This document shows, in pieces, positions 1-13,097 of a DNA stretch of 64,000 bases. The stretch is from Nematopogon swammerdamellus (lineage: Eukaryota > Arthropoda > Insecta > Lepidoptera > Adelidae). The stretch covers positions 7,119,754 to 7,183,753 of the forward strand of contig OX336343.1 of assembly GCA_946902875.1 (NCBI GenBank). Direction: 5' to 3'. The stretch's first letter is position 1; every line of letters begins with the position of its first letter. The notes under the pieces were generated by a model that searched no databases, was not told the origin of the DNA, and was given only the letters and a program-made list of their open reading frames with translations. A program made the position numbers and the translations under genes.

Positions 1-1797
1 TATTTGTTAGTTTCGACGCCGCATTTTTTTTTTTTAGAATAGCTATGTTGTTATGTACTACGACAAAGCTGTGGGAGACAGAATACATATGCACGACTAA
101 TATACGATACTTATTCACGCTGAGACTATCGCCGTTTCAATTCGTTTACGCGTTTGTTGAATAATCTAACGTGGATTCATTTACACATTAGACTACCTGA
201 CCTAGGTTTAACTACTTGATTCTATATTAATGTTAATTACACAGTTTATACTTTCTACTTGTAAATTAGTCTATTCTGATTGACGTGTTTCTATAGAATG
301 GCTCTGTGATCGTCTAATAGGTTATAAAAGGACCCTACATTTTATGCCGTAATGACCCTATCCGTTATTTGAAAGTAGCTATATATTATTTTACAAATAC
401 ATAGCGTTTTTCGAACTTTCAAATCCTGGATCACGCAGCACCAACTGAAACGCCCCCCCCCCCCTATCTGTTCAAGCAGCCCAACTGATGCTGGACTCCT
501 TTGCCTGAACCAGACTAGGTGGTTGCCTTCGATTTAAAATTAAACCTACCTAACACGTCATCTCTACGGAACCTATCTAACCTACCCTGTCCTACTTTTA
601 ACGACGAAAATTACAGTTTTCGTGAAAAATAAATACCGAAAGGATTACATGATTTAAATGTTGGTTTAGTTATAACTATGCTACAGGAAAAGGAAAGAGG
701 AAAATTGTGAAAATGTCTATGGAGGAAAAGCTGAAAGAAAGAAGGCTAAGTAAGTTTCCGCAGGTTTGAATCCCGAAGAAGGAAATTAAGATTGGAGAGT
801 TAAGAATTCGTAGAGTTTATGTGAAGCATAGATTAATGATGAAGCTAGATGGGTAAAATAATCGAGAGAAGATAGTATTAGGTTCGATTTCATTGTGGAG
901 AAAGGCTGAAAATAAGGGGAGATAATTCGAAGCCTTACGAAGAGAAGCTGTAAAGTAAAAGGTTATTTCGAATTCTTTATGGAAAGTAAAGCTGTAAGAA
1001 AATTTGCTATCCGACCTCTCTCGCTGAGGTCGGCCGCGAACGGTCGCGCGTCGGACAACATTAAGAAAACCCAATCACTCGTAAAGAAAATTACGTGTGA
1101 AAACTTCCTTACGCTCGTTCGTTCTTCCTCGAAGCTCTAGAAGATTGAAGCAACCGACCCAATGGGGGTCGTTCGACATTTAGAAGAATCCGGCGTAGTT
1201 CACTTACCTTGGAAAAGCTTTAGCTTTTTTTATATGTAAATACCCCTATGTATGTCTCTAACTGTCCAGCGACGTCTAGACCTATCTCCTACTCTCCTCG
1301 TCGTTCTCCCTGTCTCTACTCAAGCAATTAAATGACCTAGGGCGGCTATACGGTAAAGATATATGTATATACTTGTGTTGATGAGGTTATTAATAGGTCG
1401 CGGGACTGATACTCGTCGAATGGTGTGTAAGATTGTGTGCATTAAATTTAGATTCGGACAGATATCGAAATAATAGGCAGTTTATTATATATAAGTATAT
1501 GTGAAAAATATGAATATGTGCGATTATAGAATTTAGGTTTTGTTAGCAAGAAGTTACTGCTACGCCACCGTCCAAATTCCCCTACTTCGTTCCAAGGTTC
1601 GCCCAGCGCTAGGCTGGGCAGGGAAGCCTTGGAAGGAAGTGCGTAACCCGAATCCACCACAAGGTTGATTTGGGAGAGAGAGTTTTACTCAACCCCTCCC
1701 AGGTGTCAGACGACTGTGCCGAATACACCCCTTATCCAAAGTGCGGTTTGTGTGTTGGTGATGAGAGCACTGAGCGTGCTACGTAGCGAAGATAATG
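1..1797. other. No gene recognised
   Basis: No ORF here resembles a known family. The only low-complexity item is a run of 12 C at 453-464. The stretch 1560-1800 is more GC-rich and could be transposon-derived, but I cannot assign it. Confidence 0.5.
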
Positions 1798-2062
1798 AAC
1801 TCAGTCAGGCTAGCATGGTTAGCAGATTCCTTTCCTCGTTCGTTGGTGCGATGAAGTTGGTTTTGAACTCGGTCAGGCTAGCATGGTTAGCCGGTTCCTT
1901 TCCTCGTTCATTGGTGCGATGAAGTTGGTTTTGAACTCGGTCAGGCTAGCATGGTTAGCCGGTTCCTTTCCTCGTTCGTTGATGCGAAGAATGGTTTTGA
2001 ACTCGGGAAAGCTAGCATGGTTAGCAGATTCTTTTCCTCGTTCATTGGTGCGAAGAAAATGT
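1798..2062. repeat. 68-bp tandem repeat, about 4 copies
   Basis: Units start near 1798, 1866, 1934 and 1999, each opening GAACTCRGTCAGGCTAGCAT and containing TTTCCTCGTTCRTTGGTGCG. The spacing is 68, 68 and 65 bp. Short open frames across it on both strands only reflect the repeat. Confidence 0.9.
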
Positions 2063-2899
2063 TTGGAGAAGTTGTAACGAAGATCCATGGTGCTACCCCC
2101 TAAAGGTCAGACTTCATTCGATTAGCTCATCTTAACTCATCATCCGCTAATAAAGCTGTCCGAAGCGTAGCGAAGCGTAGATAGTTAGTTGAAACCGTAT
2201 CCGCTATGGTTAAGCGTCAGCTCAAAACACTGTTTTCGAAGCGTAGAGTGTGATTAGTACTGACCGGCATGGTTAGCTCAATCCCAGTACCTCTCACGTT
2301 TATACGTAGCGTAGCGTAGCGAAGCGTAGCCTATACCTAACCTTAAAACTAGGGTGACAACTTTATGAAGGAATGATAGATTATACGAGACCTCGACGCT
2401 ATTTATTAGGGAGTGAGCAACTTCCGGTTTCCTCGTGAAGAAATTACGTTTAAGTCGTGTTGATAACGACACATTACGTCTCGTGGGTCAAGGAGGTGGC
2501 TTTACGCACCTAACACATTTACATTTAGTTACATACTATCCGAGGCAGGCTTATTCCTTACACTTCCGAATAGATGTCGCAAAACTATACCGCTTTTCCT
2601 ACATGGTTTATTTTACGAAGAGCTGTTAGCCGCCCTTGCAAAACAAATATCTAGACCCGATTGGTCGTGAAATTACTGTGTATAAATCAAGAGGAAGTTT
2701 TGATTTAATACACGGATAAGGACGTATTATGGGTCAGCCGACTGTCGCCTATGCTAAACCACAATGATTCTCATATTTACATTTAAAGCTACTTCTCTGG
2801 CAGCCATCAAAGCAAAGCAAAACCTTAATTCTACTTCCCTAAATACACATTCGTAACTAGACAAAAGAAAAAAAAAAAAAAAACTTGACGAATAACTGA
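2063..2899. other. No gene; short GCGTA-type repeats
   Basis: Clusters of GAAGCGTAGC/GCGTA occur near 2162-2180 and 2302-2332. A poly(A) run lies at about 2865-2883. No coding signal was seen. Confidence 0.5.
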
Positions 2900-3262
2900 A
2901 CGAATTGTGCATTATAACTATATTGTGTAATGCTTGATCGCCTGTCTATTTGTGTTCAACCCTTCAATTACGCATTCAAACTTAGAAAAGAAATAATAAA
3001 TAAACTGAACGGAAAGTGTATGAATTGTGTGGTGTGATGCTGGATAGTTAATCATGTATCTCCTGTCTATGTGTTCAACCTTTCTGATACAAAATTATGA
3101 ACGAACCGAATGAAAATGTATATAAATTGTGTGATGTTTCGCTTGATAGTTAATCATGTATCGCCTGTCTATGTGTTCAACCTTTCTGATACAAAATATA
3201 AACGAACCGAATGAAAATGTATATAAATTGTGTGATGTGTTATAACTAAGTGTGTAATATAA
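2900..3262. repeat. Tandem repeat of about 100-120 bp, about 3 copies
   Basis: The segment CCTGTCTATGTGTTCAACC recurs at 2941 (diverged), 3062 and 3164. It is joined each time to AACGAACCGAATGAAAATG or a related sequence and to TGATAGTTAATCATGTATC. The spacing is 121 then 102 bp, and the last copy is partial. Confidence 0.85.
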
Positions 3263-5978
3263 TATACATATAGAAACCATACATATCCCTACACCGTACA
3301 TCCGCCTTCTACTCGCTACCTGTCTATTCCTATCGGAGTAGTGCAAATCAAATCTATCCGTAGACCTCGTCGACTACAGTTATGGCGAATCTAGCTCTTC
3401 TACTTCTATTCTACGCTAATGTAAACTCGTGACCTCGCCAAGACAGAACGGGTAACTTCACATTACATTGTTCTGAGCGGGGAAGTAAATAACTGTGGAG
3501 CCTACAATATACACATTACATCATTGACGACGAAAAATAGGCAATTGTAGCCTATTTCAGAATCGTCGGTCCACCTGTAAATTACACGCAGAACAGTAAC
3601 CCATTACAGGCATTTTGTTCTTACACACACGCTGGTAATATTCGCTGAAACATGACATTCTGTGAATTGAAGAACACAGTGCTAAAAAATACACAATATT
3701 CGTAGCTTCAGGCGACTGTATGATTTTCTCCTCCTTGTAGCTAAATAAACTGTAGGTAACCTTTGTCCCTTGCTGAAAAAAATACATGTGAAGAACTCCG
3801 AAGAACAATACAAGGTTTCTCGTAGCAGAATAAGTAAGAAATACAGAATTATTCTAGGTACTCAATACTGCGTTGGCTGCTGGGCGAACTGGAACCACTG
3901 GCTTTTATGTCTAGGTTCCTCCGAGGAACCTAGACCTAGTTGAAACAGACTACTGTTCCGCAATGATGTATTGAAAGTTAGGTAGGCTGCAACCAATTTA
4001 TTCATCTAATTTCAACTTACAAATTAAGTTGAGCAAAGGAAATTATTTAATTCATATACGTATTTCAAGGTGTCTGAGTCTCGCCTCAGTTACAGAGCGT
4101 CTTTCGCTCCCTTTCTCGGGTTCAGTTGCGACATAGTGAGATATTGTCTCCTCCGAAAGGACGTACATGAAAGCTAAAGCCCGCACTTGTATTCTTTTGT
4201 GAGCGTAAATAGATCAAATTTATTCCCTCGGACATCGACGGAACCTTAATTAGGCCGGGTCGACTCCACACGTATTACTTTCTCTAGGTCCCGCTCTCGA
4301 CTGTCCGGAATCCCGCTCGTCGCTCCGGCACGAGCATCCCCGAGATGTTCTCCTACTCCCTGCGCCCACGCACCCCTCGCGTCTACCCCCCGTGTCCCGC
4401 GTTGCCTGAAAATCTATTTTTAACTCTCCCACCCTCCATCAGACTCGCAGCCTAAATATGAAATTTATAATCCTCTCGCTTGTACCTATTGAATGTAAAC
4501 TATATCTGTTGCGCGTGTCTATGCGTCGACGTTTCCTATACTAATCAATACCTATGTTCACACAGCCCAGTGCTACCGAAGCCCGAACTACACGGCGCCC
4601 GTTCTACACGGCACCCTATAAATATGTGATATTATTTAAAAATAAAAAATGGAACGACCCTAGGTCCGTTTCAGTATAAATCTACAATCCAAATGGGGAA
4701 TTTTTAGTTTATCTTTGATCTATACAACAAGACGTGACGTAATCAGACCCAACTTCAAATTCCAGAAAAATAAATTACGTACCCAAGTAACACACTAGCT
4801 GCATAACTAGCCACAGCGAGCGTTACACCAGCCTAATAAAAGATTAAGTCTTTAGTGATTATTTATAAGAGAGTTAGAAACATCTTTAGACTGCTTTGTA
4901 TAGCAAATCGTAGAATTTTATACAGCATAACTGGTGAAGAGCTGCAGAAAGAAGAAATTACTACTTAAGACGTTTAAACAGCATTTTCAAACACTGTAAT
5001 CCATCTTTTAGCTGGATTAAATGCTTTAAGCTATTATAAATGACTTAAGCTTGTTAAGGACCGCAGTTAATACCTCTTGTAATACTTCCAACTGCACATG
5101 AGTGTTACAAGATGATATTTACTGTATATCGGTATTAATCTACTCCATTATAATGCATTTATTTTTAGCTTGATAACAGCTGGTAAATGGTCTTCATGAA
5201 AACTCTTTAAATGCTTTGATCTTTACAAAAGTGTAATGCAAATGTAAAGGCTGTTTACAAGTGTAGATCTACTCTATATGAATGCCACCGTGTATAGTTT
5301 ACATGGAAACTATAACCATTCCAATTCTTCCACCATTCCACACAGTCTACATAGCCGAGGACAAATAATTTTTTCTAATGCTCTTCGTAATATATTTTTC
5401 TAAAGAAGTTAATCGTCTTCGAGCTGTTTTAGAGAGTTAGAAAGGTAAAATTGTAGAATATGTTCTGTTTAATATAGCTGGTTAAACAATAAGTTGCCTT
5501 AAGCCAGGTATAAGACAGCTTTTCTGTCGCCGCTAACCAGACACTAAAATGCTGAAAGCTGCTTAATTTGGGGCCTCTTTTGGTGTTACAAGGTGTGTAT
5601 AAGCTTCTATAGAACCCGTATACAGCATAAATAAGCAGTCTAAAGTCTATAATAAGCCTTAAATCCACATTTTATGCAGCTAGTGTGCTACTTGGGTAGA
5701 CGCAGGACTTGGCCCATATTTTTTTATGTTTTATTAGCTCCGAATATAATTTATAGCATTCAGCATATTTGACGACGCAGGCTGGAGCTTGGCGCGGTGC
5801 CATGTCGACGGGTATCTTGCTATAGCTACTCGCTAGGAAACGTATCGTAACCGAAGTAATAAGCCTTCGTACATCCAATCAAGGAATTAATAATGAATAA
5901 GTGCGAACTTTGCTCACATACAGAGGGTTTCGTAGCCACTCCGTTCTTGCACACATAGCTAAAGCGCGCACAATTTTG
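3263..5978. other. No gene; one perfect 25-bp palindrome
   Basis: No ORF of recognisable family. 3910-3934 is a perfect hairpin with 12-base arms (TCTAGGTTCCTC / GAGGAACCTAGA) around a single base. The rest is AT-rich and unassigned. Confidence 0.45.
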
Positions 5979-6341
5979 CGTGGTCGACTGTCAGTTGGAT
6001 CATAAGCACACCTGGGCGCGGTCAGTGGATGGATGGGTGACCGCTCGACCGTGGGAGGCTGACCGTGGTTCGAATTCCACATAAAACTGTATAGGCCCCT
6101 TTCCTTCTTACCTTACTAGGTTGTAGGGTTTAACCCGCCCGGGTTGGCACTACCACACTGAATGAAGAGTCGGTTGAAACGGCTATATAAATAGTTCGTG
6201 TTTTCCGTCCAGTTCGGTCTAACCGGCAAGACTGAAGGGAAACACTTACATGGCACCTAGTTCACCAAGGTGTTATGGGCTGACATCACGGATGTAGTAG
6301 GTATGTGAGGTAGCCAACCGTACGGTTTCAATAAAAAAAAA
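5979..6341 (+). mobile_element. SINE family A (tRNA/5S-headed), near full length
   Basis: It contains the 5S rRNA-like stretch GGATGGGTGACCGC, a B-box-like GGTTCGAATTCC, the shared body (CCTTCTTACCTTACTAGG) and the tail GGGCTGACATCACGGATG, ending in a run of A. The A-box end is degraded. It is a Pol III-type non-autonomous retroposon that would need LINE enzymes to move. The full-length reference copy is at 28338-28722. Confidence 0.85.
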
Positions 6342-7115
6342 TCGGGCGGCGCTGGCCTCCACGGCACTTCTCAATAACCGATTAAAAAATATTTTCTCAT
6401 TAACCGATTAAGATATAAAGTTCAAAATCGTTTTCTTTAGTTTTTTTTTTCAATTTATTAATATTAGCGTTCTGTAGTTATCGCCTCGGACAGCACACGT
6501 GACAGACGGATGGACGGACAGACACCTGAGCGATTTTATAAAGTTCCGTTTCAGCCTACGGCACCCTAAAAATAACAGTGTATAACATGTTCGCCCTCGA
6601 ATCTAGCTAAAAGCAATAAAGGATAGAACAAATTGTGACAAGTTCGAGCGCAGTCTAACTGCCATAAGAATGATCAATAAACAATACAATACAATACAAT
6701 ACAACAAAGCATTTAGCTCATTGTACCGTAAGTGATTGTGTGACATTGATTATGTGATATGTTTCCTTATGGCAACTGAAATAAAGTTCACTTTAGCAAA
6801 ACTACTAAATGTCAAACTTCAAATCAAACCAAACCAAAGAACAATACAATGGAGTTTATTCTTGTATGGTTATTGTCGCTGGTTTTCGAGGACGAAGAGT
6901 ATACTTCGTCCCCGACGCCGCCGCCGCGCCGCGCCGGGTATCTATGAAGGTACTCGATTCGCATCAGACGGCTCGTAATGGATGCAGAGATAGGGTGCGT
7001 GTCAGAGAACCAATTTCACCCAGCTCTATGCTTTAATTGTACGTTTGCACTGTAGTACTTGTCGAAGTTCGGCCGACGACGTGGCGGACAGTATAGCGAA
7101 GGTGCGAACGAAAAG
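6342..7115. other. No gene; transposon scraps
   Basis: 6482-6575 resembles the GTCCGTCTGTCC end of the element at 47507-48180, in reverse. 6675-6702 is a short (AATAC)n tract. Short ORFs at 6736-7036 have no recognisable domain. Confidence 0.45.
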
Positions 7116-7719
7116 GAGTAGAGTAGAGTAAAGTAGAGTAGATTAGAGTAGAGTAGAGTAGAGTAGAGTATAGTAGAGTAGAGTAGAGTAGAGTAGAGTA
7201 GAGTAGAGTAGAGTAGAGTAGAGTAGAGTAGAGTAGAGTAGAGTAGAGTAGAGTAGAGTAGAGTAGAGTAGAGTAGAGTAGAGTAGAGTAGAGTAGAGTA
7301 GAGTAGAGTAGAGTAGAGTAGAGTAGAGTAGAGTAGAGTAGAGTAGAGTAGAGTAGAGTAGAGTAGAGTAGAGTAGAGTAGAGTAGAGTAGAGTAGAGTA
7401 GAGTAGAGTAGAGTAGAGTAGAGTAGAGTAGAGTAGAGTAGAGTAGAGTAGAGTAGAGTAGAGTAGAGTAGAGTAGAGTAGAGTAGAGTAGAGTAGAGTA
7501 GAGTAGAGTAGAGTAGAGTAGAGTAGAGTAGAGTAGAGTAGAGTAGAGTAGAGTAGAGTAGAGTAGAGTAGAGTAGAGTAGAGTAGAGTAGAGTAGAGTA
7601 GAGTAGAGTAGAGTAGAGTAGAGTAGAGTAGAGTAGAGTAGAGTAGAGTAGAGTAGAGTAGAGTAGAGTAGAGTAGAGTAGAGTAGAGTAGAGTAGAGTA
7701 GAGTAGAGTAGAGTAGAGT
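7116..7719. repeat. (GAGTA)n microsatellite, about 120 units
   Basis: About 600 bp of nearly perfect GAGTA repeats, with a few variants at the left edge. The minus strand is open in every frame because the pentamer has no stop there, so the Leu-Leu-Tyr-Ser-Thr ORF across it is an artefact. A few more units resume at 7875 after an inserted SINE tail. Confidence 0.98.
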
Positions 7720-7874
7720 TTAATGTAAATAGTTTGTGTTTTCCGTCCAGTTCAGTGAAGCCGGCACGACCGAAGGGAAGCACTGACGTGGCACCAAGTT
7801 CACCCGTTGTTATGGGCTGACATCACGGATGTTATAGGTGAGGTAGCCAACCGTGTCAGTTTCCATAAAAAAAA
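7720..7874 (+). mobile_element. SINE family A, 5'-truncated, inside the GAGTA array
   Basis: It holds only the 3' half: the TTTTCCGTCCAGTTCAGTG region, GGCACGACCGAAGGGAAGC, GGGCTGACATCACGGATG and an A8 tail. GAGTA repeats lie on both sides (7116-7719 and 7875-7890), so the SINE appears to have landed within the array. Confidence 0.9.
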
Positions 7875-8458
7875 GTAGAGTAGAGTAGTGTAGAATGAAA
7901 TTGAATAGAATATATTAGAATATAAACTATTGCACATAATTTAAAGAGAAACAGTACACGAAAGAAACAAAAAAATACAGGCGTGCAAAAAAGCAATGAC
8001 GCAAAAAAATCAACCTTAGGAATAAATTTATAGAGAAAGAACAAGGTATGTAGGTCGTAGGTACAGATATTTTCGCCCGCGGCGCCAACTTGAAGACTGT
8101 CCAGTCTTGCGAGGGCGGAGAGGTCCCGAGATTTTCGCCGCCGGACCTTTACGCTTTAATTTCCTGCTAAATCCTTGCGGGAGGGAGGCAAGGCTAGTAT
8201 AATTGGATAAGTATAGGAGTACTAGAATAGGATACATAGTATAAAGGAGCCTAGTCCGCGTCGCCCCCGCATTTAAGCACACATATTAACGCGAGCATGC
8301 CCACGCAGTTCGCACTTCGCTCTCACTCTAACACATCTGCATAGTGCGAAGCGTGGCCAGCGGAGAGAGACCGCAACACTACAGCGGCCTTCATAAGTGC
8401 ACTATGACGGGCGCATAGAGTACAAAATAAGAATACAACGCATGTACAGTACCCGGCT

Positions 8459-8604
8459 GCAAATAATGCGTGTCGAGCTTTAGAAAGAGACAATCCAGTT
8501 ATAGAGCGTCGTCCCTGTCGCACGAACTCGCACGTCTCTGTGCGACAGGGACGACGCTCTGCATCCCGATTGTCTCTTTCTAAAGCTCGACACTCATTAT
8601 TTGC
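8459..8604. mobile_element. Foldback MITE-like element with about 64-bp arms
   Basis: Two long inverted arms begin GCAAATAATG and share GTCGAGCTTTAGAAAGAGAC and GAGCGTCGTCCCTGTCGCAC, with a short loop near 8525-8540. A remnant of one arm is inside the RTE fragment at about 10207-10232, so this is a mobile family. Confidence 0.85.
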
Positions 8605-9220
8605 TGTCGGAAACTGCAGATGATTAAAAAGAAAAAAAAGTACGGCACGGAACACAATTTTAAAAGTTACGAAATCGGTCAAGTGAGTATTTTACTCGCG
8701 CACAGAATGTGGAACTGCATACAAAAACTACTGAAATTTCTGTATTTGGCAGCGTAGTTTCATTACCCGACTACGGCGAAGCCAAAAGGAGATTTTGGAG
8801 AAGATTAATTTTTTTCATTAAGCTAATCTGAAATTAAGTTTAGATGGCCCATATAATATGTATGTTGTATCATTTACTTGTCAACAGTGAAAGATATCTT
8901 CTGAACTAGATCTAAATTTGTTTCAGATGAGAAAACAGCCTAAATAAAAGCATTATTAAATATGATAAGAAAAATCCCCCTTTCACTTAAAATTCAAACA
9001 TTTTGGCTGTGTGCGTAATTGTGATAAATAACGTAATTTCCGTTCTATTACGTTTTTTATTTTGCGAGTCATCTCATGAGATTTGCGTAACGTGACCTGA
9101 GGGACACGACTTCCGTTACTTATTTTTTCGTATTGCGTACGAAAATTTTACTCCGTCGTGGTGTCTGATTTTTTTTTTTCCACAGATTGTGAAAGATAAT
9201 TTTATTTACTTTCTTCTCTA

Positions 9221-9261
9221 AATACGAATTAAACGCGAGCGAAGAGGCGGGCAGAAGCTAG
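9221..9261 (+). mobile_element. Helitron-type 3' terminus
   Basis: It reads AAATACGAAT, then ACGCGAGCGAAG and GGGCAGAAGCTAG followed by T. This matches the 3' end of the full Helitron at 41766-43923. Helitrons characteristically end in CTRR and insert between A and T. The 5' end of this copy was not located. Confidence 0.7.
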
Positions 9262-10185
9262 TGTATGTATGCATAATATTGTATACGGGTGTTTCAGGAT
9301 AGGCTTGAGAAACTTCAGGAATAGAAAGTACTCATTATTAGAAGAAAAAAATCCTTATCACTCAAATCGAAATTTCGTACTTTTTTTTTATACAAAAATT
9401 GGAAATTGTTTTCAAACTCGATGTACAGTGAGTATGGGGAGGTGCTGTCTAGGTCTACATAGGTAGTGCAATGACCTAGTCCAGTCCCCTTTTTCTTTTC
9501 ATGACCGCCCCCCATATAATCATAAGACACGCCGAAATCCTACATAACTAATTGCATGGCGTAATAATGCCTCTATTTTTTCTTACCTACGTTATTATGT
9601 AGTTACGTACGTTATTAAAGTACTTACTTAGTATTATAAAAACTTTTAAATACAGTATAGTAAAAAAGGTCTACATTTTCATTAATCGTTTTCATTTCAG
9701 GTTTTTTTTAGTAATAAAAATTTCTTTAAAATACGATGTTATGGTTCCCCAGAAGGGCGCTCACCTAGGGTCTACAGATTCTAGATTCGGCCCTGTATAT
9801 ACACTACATAAACTTATGTAATATCCAATGGAGCAGCAACTCCCGCCACTACATCCCGGAGGTACTTTATTCAGAGCCAGCTTTTTGTGCTCATGTAATA
9901 TGGAGTGCGTTGACGGATTTCCTGTTCGGGCCACTTTGATGAATGGGCTCGAGCGTCCGGTGGGCACCGGGCTTTATGCTACGTGTGAAATGCCCTCTAT
10001 GACAGTTTTCAAGCTATCATTTCATGCTACTACACTGTATTTTAGCTCGGACGTCAGGCAAAAGAGAATTATTAAAGGTTTTAGTTTACTATTTCAGATA
10101 TATTTTTATGCTTTCGCATAACCTACACTAACTATTCTCGCGGCTGCTCTTCGGCTTTATTTGTTAATAATAAATAAAGCAGGCA
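9262..10185. other. No recognised gene
   Basis: An ORF at 9828-10121 (+) of 97 codons has no recognisable domain or motif. The region 9740-9960 is richer in GC than its surroundings and could be a decayed retrotransposon. I found no support for either reading. Confidence 0.35.
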
Positions 10186-10356
10186 ATGGACTGGGCACGT
10201 CACGAAAAACTCGACACGCATTATTTGCTACCGGGGGACTGTACGTCGGAGGCAATCAGTGGTTCCGTACCACTGAAGGCCAGGAGGACTGGAGAAAAAC
10301 TTAAGAGGCTTATGTCCAGCAGTAGACGCATACACGCAGACTGACTGACGCTGAAA
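10186..10356 (+). mobile_element. RTE-like LINE 3'-end fragment
   Basis: It shares GGAGGCAATCAGTGGTTCCG, GGCCAGGAGGACTGGAGAAA and CCAGCAGTAGACGC with the better copy at 27612-27890. That copy reads as the W(F/I)RxAExRxxWRxxxEAY tail of an RTE-type ORF. One arm of the foldback element at 8459 lies inside it at 10207-10232. Confidence 0.7.
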
Positions 10357-12219
10357 ATATATAAAGAACGATGACAAATTCGCAACTTTGGCGCTTGTCA
10401 GGAAGATGCAATGTGCAGATCCGTTTCTGCCATCATCGTGATACACACGTGGGATTATGTCATCTACACGTATCTAGATAACCTTGAAAAAAAATTACAT
10501 TAACTAAATACAAAATTTCATCCAAATCGTTAGAGCCGTTTCCGAGAAACCATATAGACATATATACAAGTTGAGCTCCCTTTCACTACACGCTTTGTGA
10601 ATGTGTGATATTCTTTTAATTTGTTTTAATTTTATATCTTTACATATAACAAATTACAATATGTGAATAGTTTGGTTTAATTTGTTGTCGTGTTTATAAA
10701 AAAAAGTCGATCACAGGTGCTATATTTACAAACCAAACCTAAGTTTCCTGAGCTTCCCTGGTAGGCAGCGATAAGGCAAAGTATAAACAACTGCCCTATA
10801 CAAATAAGCTAATTATGTTTGAGAACCGTATTCGTGTTTCAGACAAATACGAATTTAGCTTAAATCTAGCAGGCGACGAGATGGCGCGGTGGCGGTGCTT
10901 TCAAATTGGACAACAAAAAGATAAATTATCAATTTAAAAAAAAACCCCGACACACCGCAAGAACCTTCAAAAAGTAAAAAATTATTTCCGCTTAGTTATT
11001 TAGAGGCAAGGGAAAGAAAAGTAAAAAAGATTGCTCGGTCCTCCGACGCCTTTAATTAACTAAACGAAAATTATATTTTAGTTTTTGAGGGTTTTTGATG
11101 TGTCGACGTTTTTTTTTAATTTTGTTATGTTAGCTTAGGTTAGGTAAATAAGGTCAAACTTTCCCTCCTTTTGCGTCGGGGGTTAAAGACAGTCTGATGA
11201 TCTCTATACCTACCTACAAACCTCGTATCTAAACGTGCGCTCACAATTCGTGTCAAACAGACTTAATGAACGAAGTAAACAAGTAGTATTAAATTATCTC
11301 CTGAATTCAAAATATTAGCAATCTAGCTTTTAACTATTCTTAAAGAAGAGGAAGTTTTCACCGGGATTGAATCGAATTTCGGTCTGAATGATTAATCTAG
11401 CTATTTAAGTAGCCAAAAAAATCATATTATATTATTTAAAAAAATCATAGAGTAACTTAACTACTCTTTGCTTAAATTTAGTAGGATTTAATATTAAAAC
11501 TTAAACATTTTGCGCCTGCATTTCCAGATTATGAACGTTACTATTATATACACGGTGAACAAAAAACCTGTCGAACACCCGAAGGCAGGAAGTACAGTTT
11601 CAGATACTGAATCGGATAGGCTAGTTTTTTTTTTAATTCGGACAAAATTTTTCAATAAAAAAATTGAATTAGTATCACGACCTTTTACTTCTAATGCTAA
11701 ATTCTCTAGGAGACGGGCCATTGCGTACCCATGAAACTTCATACATATGGATCCTTGGCTCATACCACTCACCAGGCCTCAACGTCATTCGCTAAATTAA
11801 ACCATCTCACCTGGCCACACATACATCACCAGTACCTTACACATCTCATAACTCATATTAATTTACGTTCATCCACTCACCATGTATCCATAAAACTATC
11901 ATTTGCTTTTTATTTCTATAAAAAAAATAATAAAAAAGAAGAAAATATTTAAAAAACATATCTATCAAATCATTATTTTTCACTTGACTGAAGACAGTCT
12001 CTAGTAACTCGCAATGAAAATAATTATGTATGAAAACATTTCACAAATACACCAACCTAAGAAGTGTGTCTGTATGTGTGTGTAGAATCTACACTGTAGA
12101 TAGATAGTTGTGTGACGTTGGTAGGTAGAAGGTGCGGTTATATCCTCTTTCTTTGGTTGTTATCTGTCACTTGGTCTGTCAGGCAGATCTTTCTTTCTGT
12201 TTATTCTCTAATTCATAAT
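10357..12219. other. Intergenic, with decayed transposon pieces
   Basis: 10495-10575 has the AAATCGTTAGAGCCGTTTCC motif seen again near 46205. 10945-11190 carries diverged parts of the CCCCGAC element family, including GCGTCGGGGGTTAAA near 11175. ORFs at 11494-11952 show no known domain. 12135-12156 contains GGTTATATCCTCTTT, also found at 17061 and 17338. Confidence 0.5.
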
Positions 12220-12483
12220 ATGAGTCGCAGAAAATGTTGCATTTGCGGACTCAAGGAGCAAGAACAAGAAACAGGGAAGCGTGTGTTGTTCGCCCAGTTT
12301 CCTTTGGATCCAAACCGGTAAATTATTTATTTCATTATTTTTTCGGACTATTGTGTTCTGAATTTTTTGGTAAATTGCTGTACATAACAAATCGGGGGCA
12401 ACCCCCCTAAATTCGACGGTCAACAAAGTCAGTTTAAGCACTTTCGCTTCATTTAATTTTATGCTTATCCTTGTCGACTTTAG

Positions 12484-12659
12484 ACAGGAAAGCGAGGCGT
12501 AGGAAGACCGCACGCCAGGTCCCACCTGGCGTGGCGTGTGGTCGACACGACACGACAGCCGATGCATTGAGGACGGGCAATGGATCCGTGCTGTCGAGTG
12601 CCGGGAGAATTGGAGAAAAACTGAAGAGTTGTATGTCCAGCAGTGGACAACAACACGCC

Positions 12660-12701
<42 letters not shown>
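12484..12701 (+). mobile_element. RTE-like LINE tail in intron 1 of the P-like gene
   Basis: It contains the frameshifted tail shared with 27612-27890 (GAATTGGAGAAAAACTGAAG, GTCCAGCAGTGGACAACAAC) and ends in a (GAT)n tract at 12660-12700. Short-unit microsatellite tails of this sort are usual for RTE elements. It lies wholly within the intron at 12318-12776. Poly-Asp and poly-Ser ORFs across the GAT tract are artefacts. Confidence 0.8.
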
Positions 12702-13097
12702 CCTGGTCGAAAAATGCCGAAAAAACTATAAAAATAAGTCAATGGAGTCAGCATTTAGATTTTTTTTTTATTACAGGTGCAGAGATTGGTTGAAAGCAGT
12801 GGGGAATGAAGAATTGGTATACATTCCCATAGAAAAACTAAACCAATTGAGATTTGTTTGTGGAAAACACTTCGACAAAAATAACTTCAACTACAGACAA
12901 ACTCGTCTGAAGAAGTATGCAGTACCTACTTTAGACCTTAAAGCACTTCCACTTACGGATGATCAATTGAAAGAGTTTCCTTTTTACATTTCTACAAGCG
13001 TACAACAGCAACAGGGTAATTTGTTTTCATAATCTACATGTAATAAACTAACAATACTAATATTATACCTACGTTTAATACTGCCACCCAGAGATTT

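Noticed and set aside
4250..4432. 60-codon Arg/Gly-rich ORF
   Set aside because: No domain, splice signals or conservation evidence.
7016..7783. 255-codon ORF of repeated Leu-Leu-Tyr-Ser-Thr
   Set aside because: Pure translation of the GAGTA microsatellite; every minus frame is open there.
12449..13032. Poly-Asp, poly-Met and poly-Ser ORFs
   Set aside because: They arise from the (GAT)n tail of an RTE fragment in an intron. Only the THAP exon from 12777 is real.
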